64,000 bases of DNA, taken from assembly GCA_961205875.1 (NCBI GenBank), contig OY540813.1, positions 17,703,001-17,767,000 of the forward strand. The letters run 5' to 3'. The position numbers and the translations under genes are program-made. The stretch's first letter is position 1; every line of letters starts with the position of its first letter. The notes under the pieces were generated by a model, which had not been told where the DNA came from, did no database searches, and worked only from the letters and a program-made list of their open reading frames with translations. The stretch comes from Sialis fuliginosa (taxonomy: Eukaryota > Arthropoda > Insecta > Megaloptera > Sialidae). Shown piece by piece: positions 63,943 to 64,000 of this stretch.

Positions 63943-64000
63943 GTACAGTTGTTTTCTCATTGTCATTTTTTTTTATAACCTAATAAAAAATTTTTTTTTC

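Overview
The window is insect nuclear DNA, very AT-rich, with compact intron-containing protein genes separated by transposon debris. An RR-2 cuticle protein, a seven-transmembrane insect odorant receptor and insect-type orthologues of housekeeping genes place it in Insecta. The base composition and the look of the receptor suggest Hymenoptera (a parasitoid-wasp-like genome), but that is only an inference. Exon models were built by hand from splice signals, reading-frame continuity and remembered family features. Every gene model given with exon coordinates keeps one open frame through all junctions; no database search was run.

Left part (1-10 kb): a non-autonomous Helitron (169-1051), a decayed LINE fragment, simple and dispersed repeats, TDP1 on the minus strand (4036-6820), a broken mariner transposase (7719-8160) and the cullin-RING subunit RBX1 on the minus strand (8498-9783). 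Middle-left (10-26 kb): an effector caspase (+), the OST3/OST6 (MAGT1/TUSC3) oligosaccharyltransferase subunit (-), an odorant receptor (+) whose introns hold a second Helitron and a nest of other repeats, and an ER-resident SDF2-like MIR-domain protein (+).

Middle (26-44.5 kb): a Harbinger-like MITE, a two-doublecortin-domain protein with a thousand-residue low-complexity tail (27092-31539, +), complex I subunit NDUFB8 (-) head to head with the AP-3 mu subunit (+), the prefoldin-like UXT (-) head to head with CacyBP/SIP (+), and a 1-acylglycerol-3-phosphate acyltransferase (-). The CacyBP intron carries two well-delimited MITEs.

Right part (44.5-64 kb): the first 33 coding exons of HERC2, running off the right edge before the last RCC1 repeats and the HECT domain. 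A complete RR-2 cuticle protein gene lies antisense inside one HERC2 intron.

The genes do not form one pathway; this is an ordinary mosaic of housekeeping and insect-specific loci. RBX1 and HERC2 both belong to ubiquitin ligation, CacyBP also touches ubiquitin ligation, and SDF2 and OST3/6 both act in the ER. The more unusual content is the repeat module in the doublecortin tail, two tiny terminal exons (13 and 16 nt), a zinc-finger-like N-terminus on TDP1, a nested cuticle gene, and several mobile elements with readable target-site duplications.
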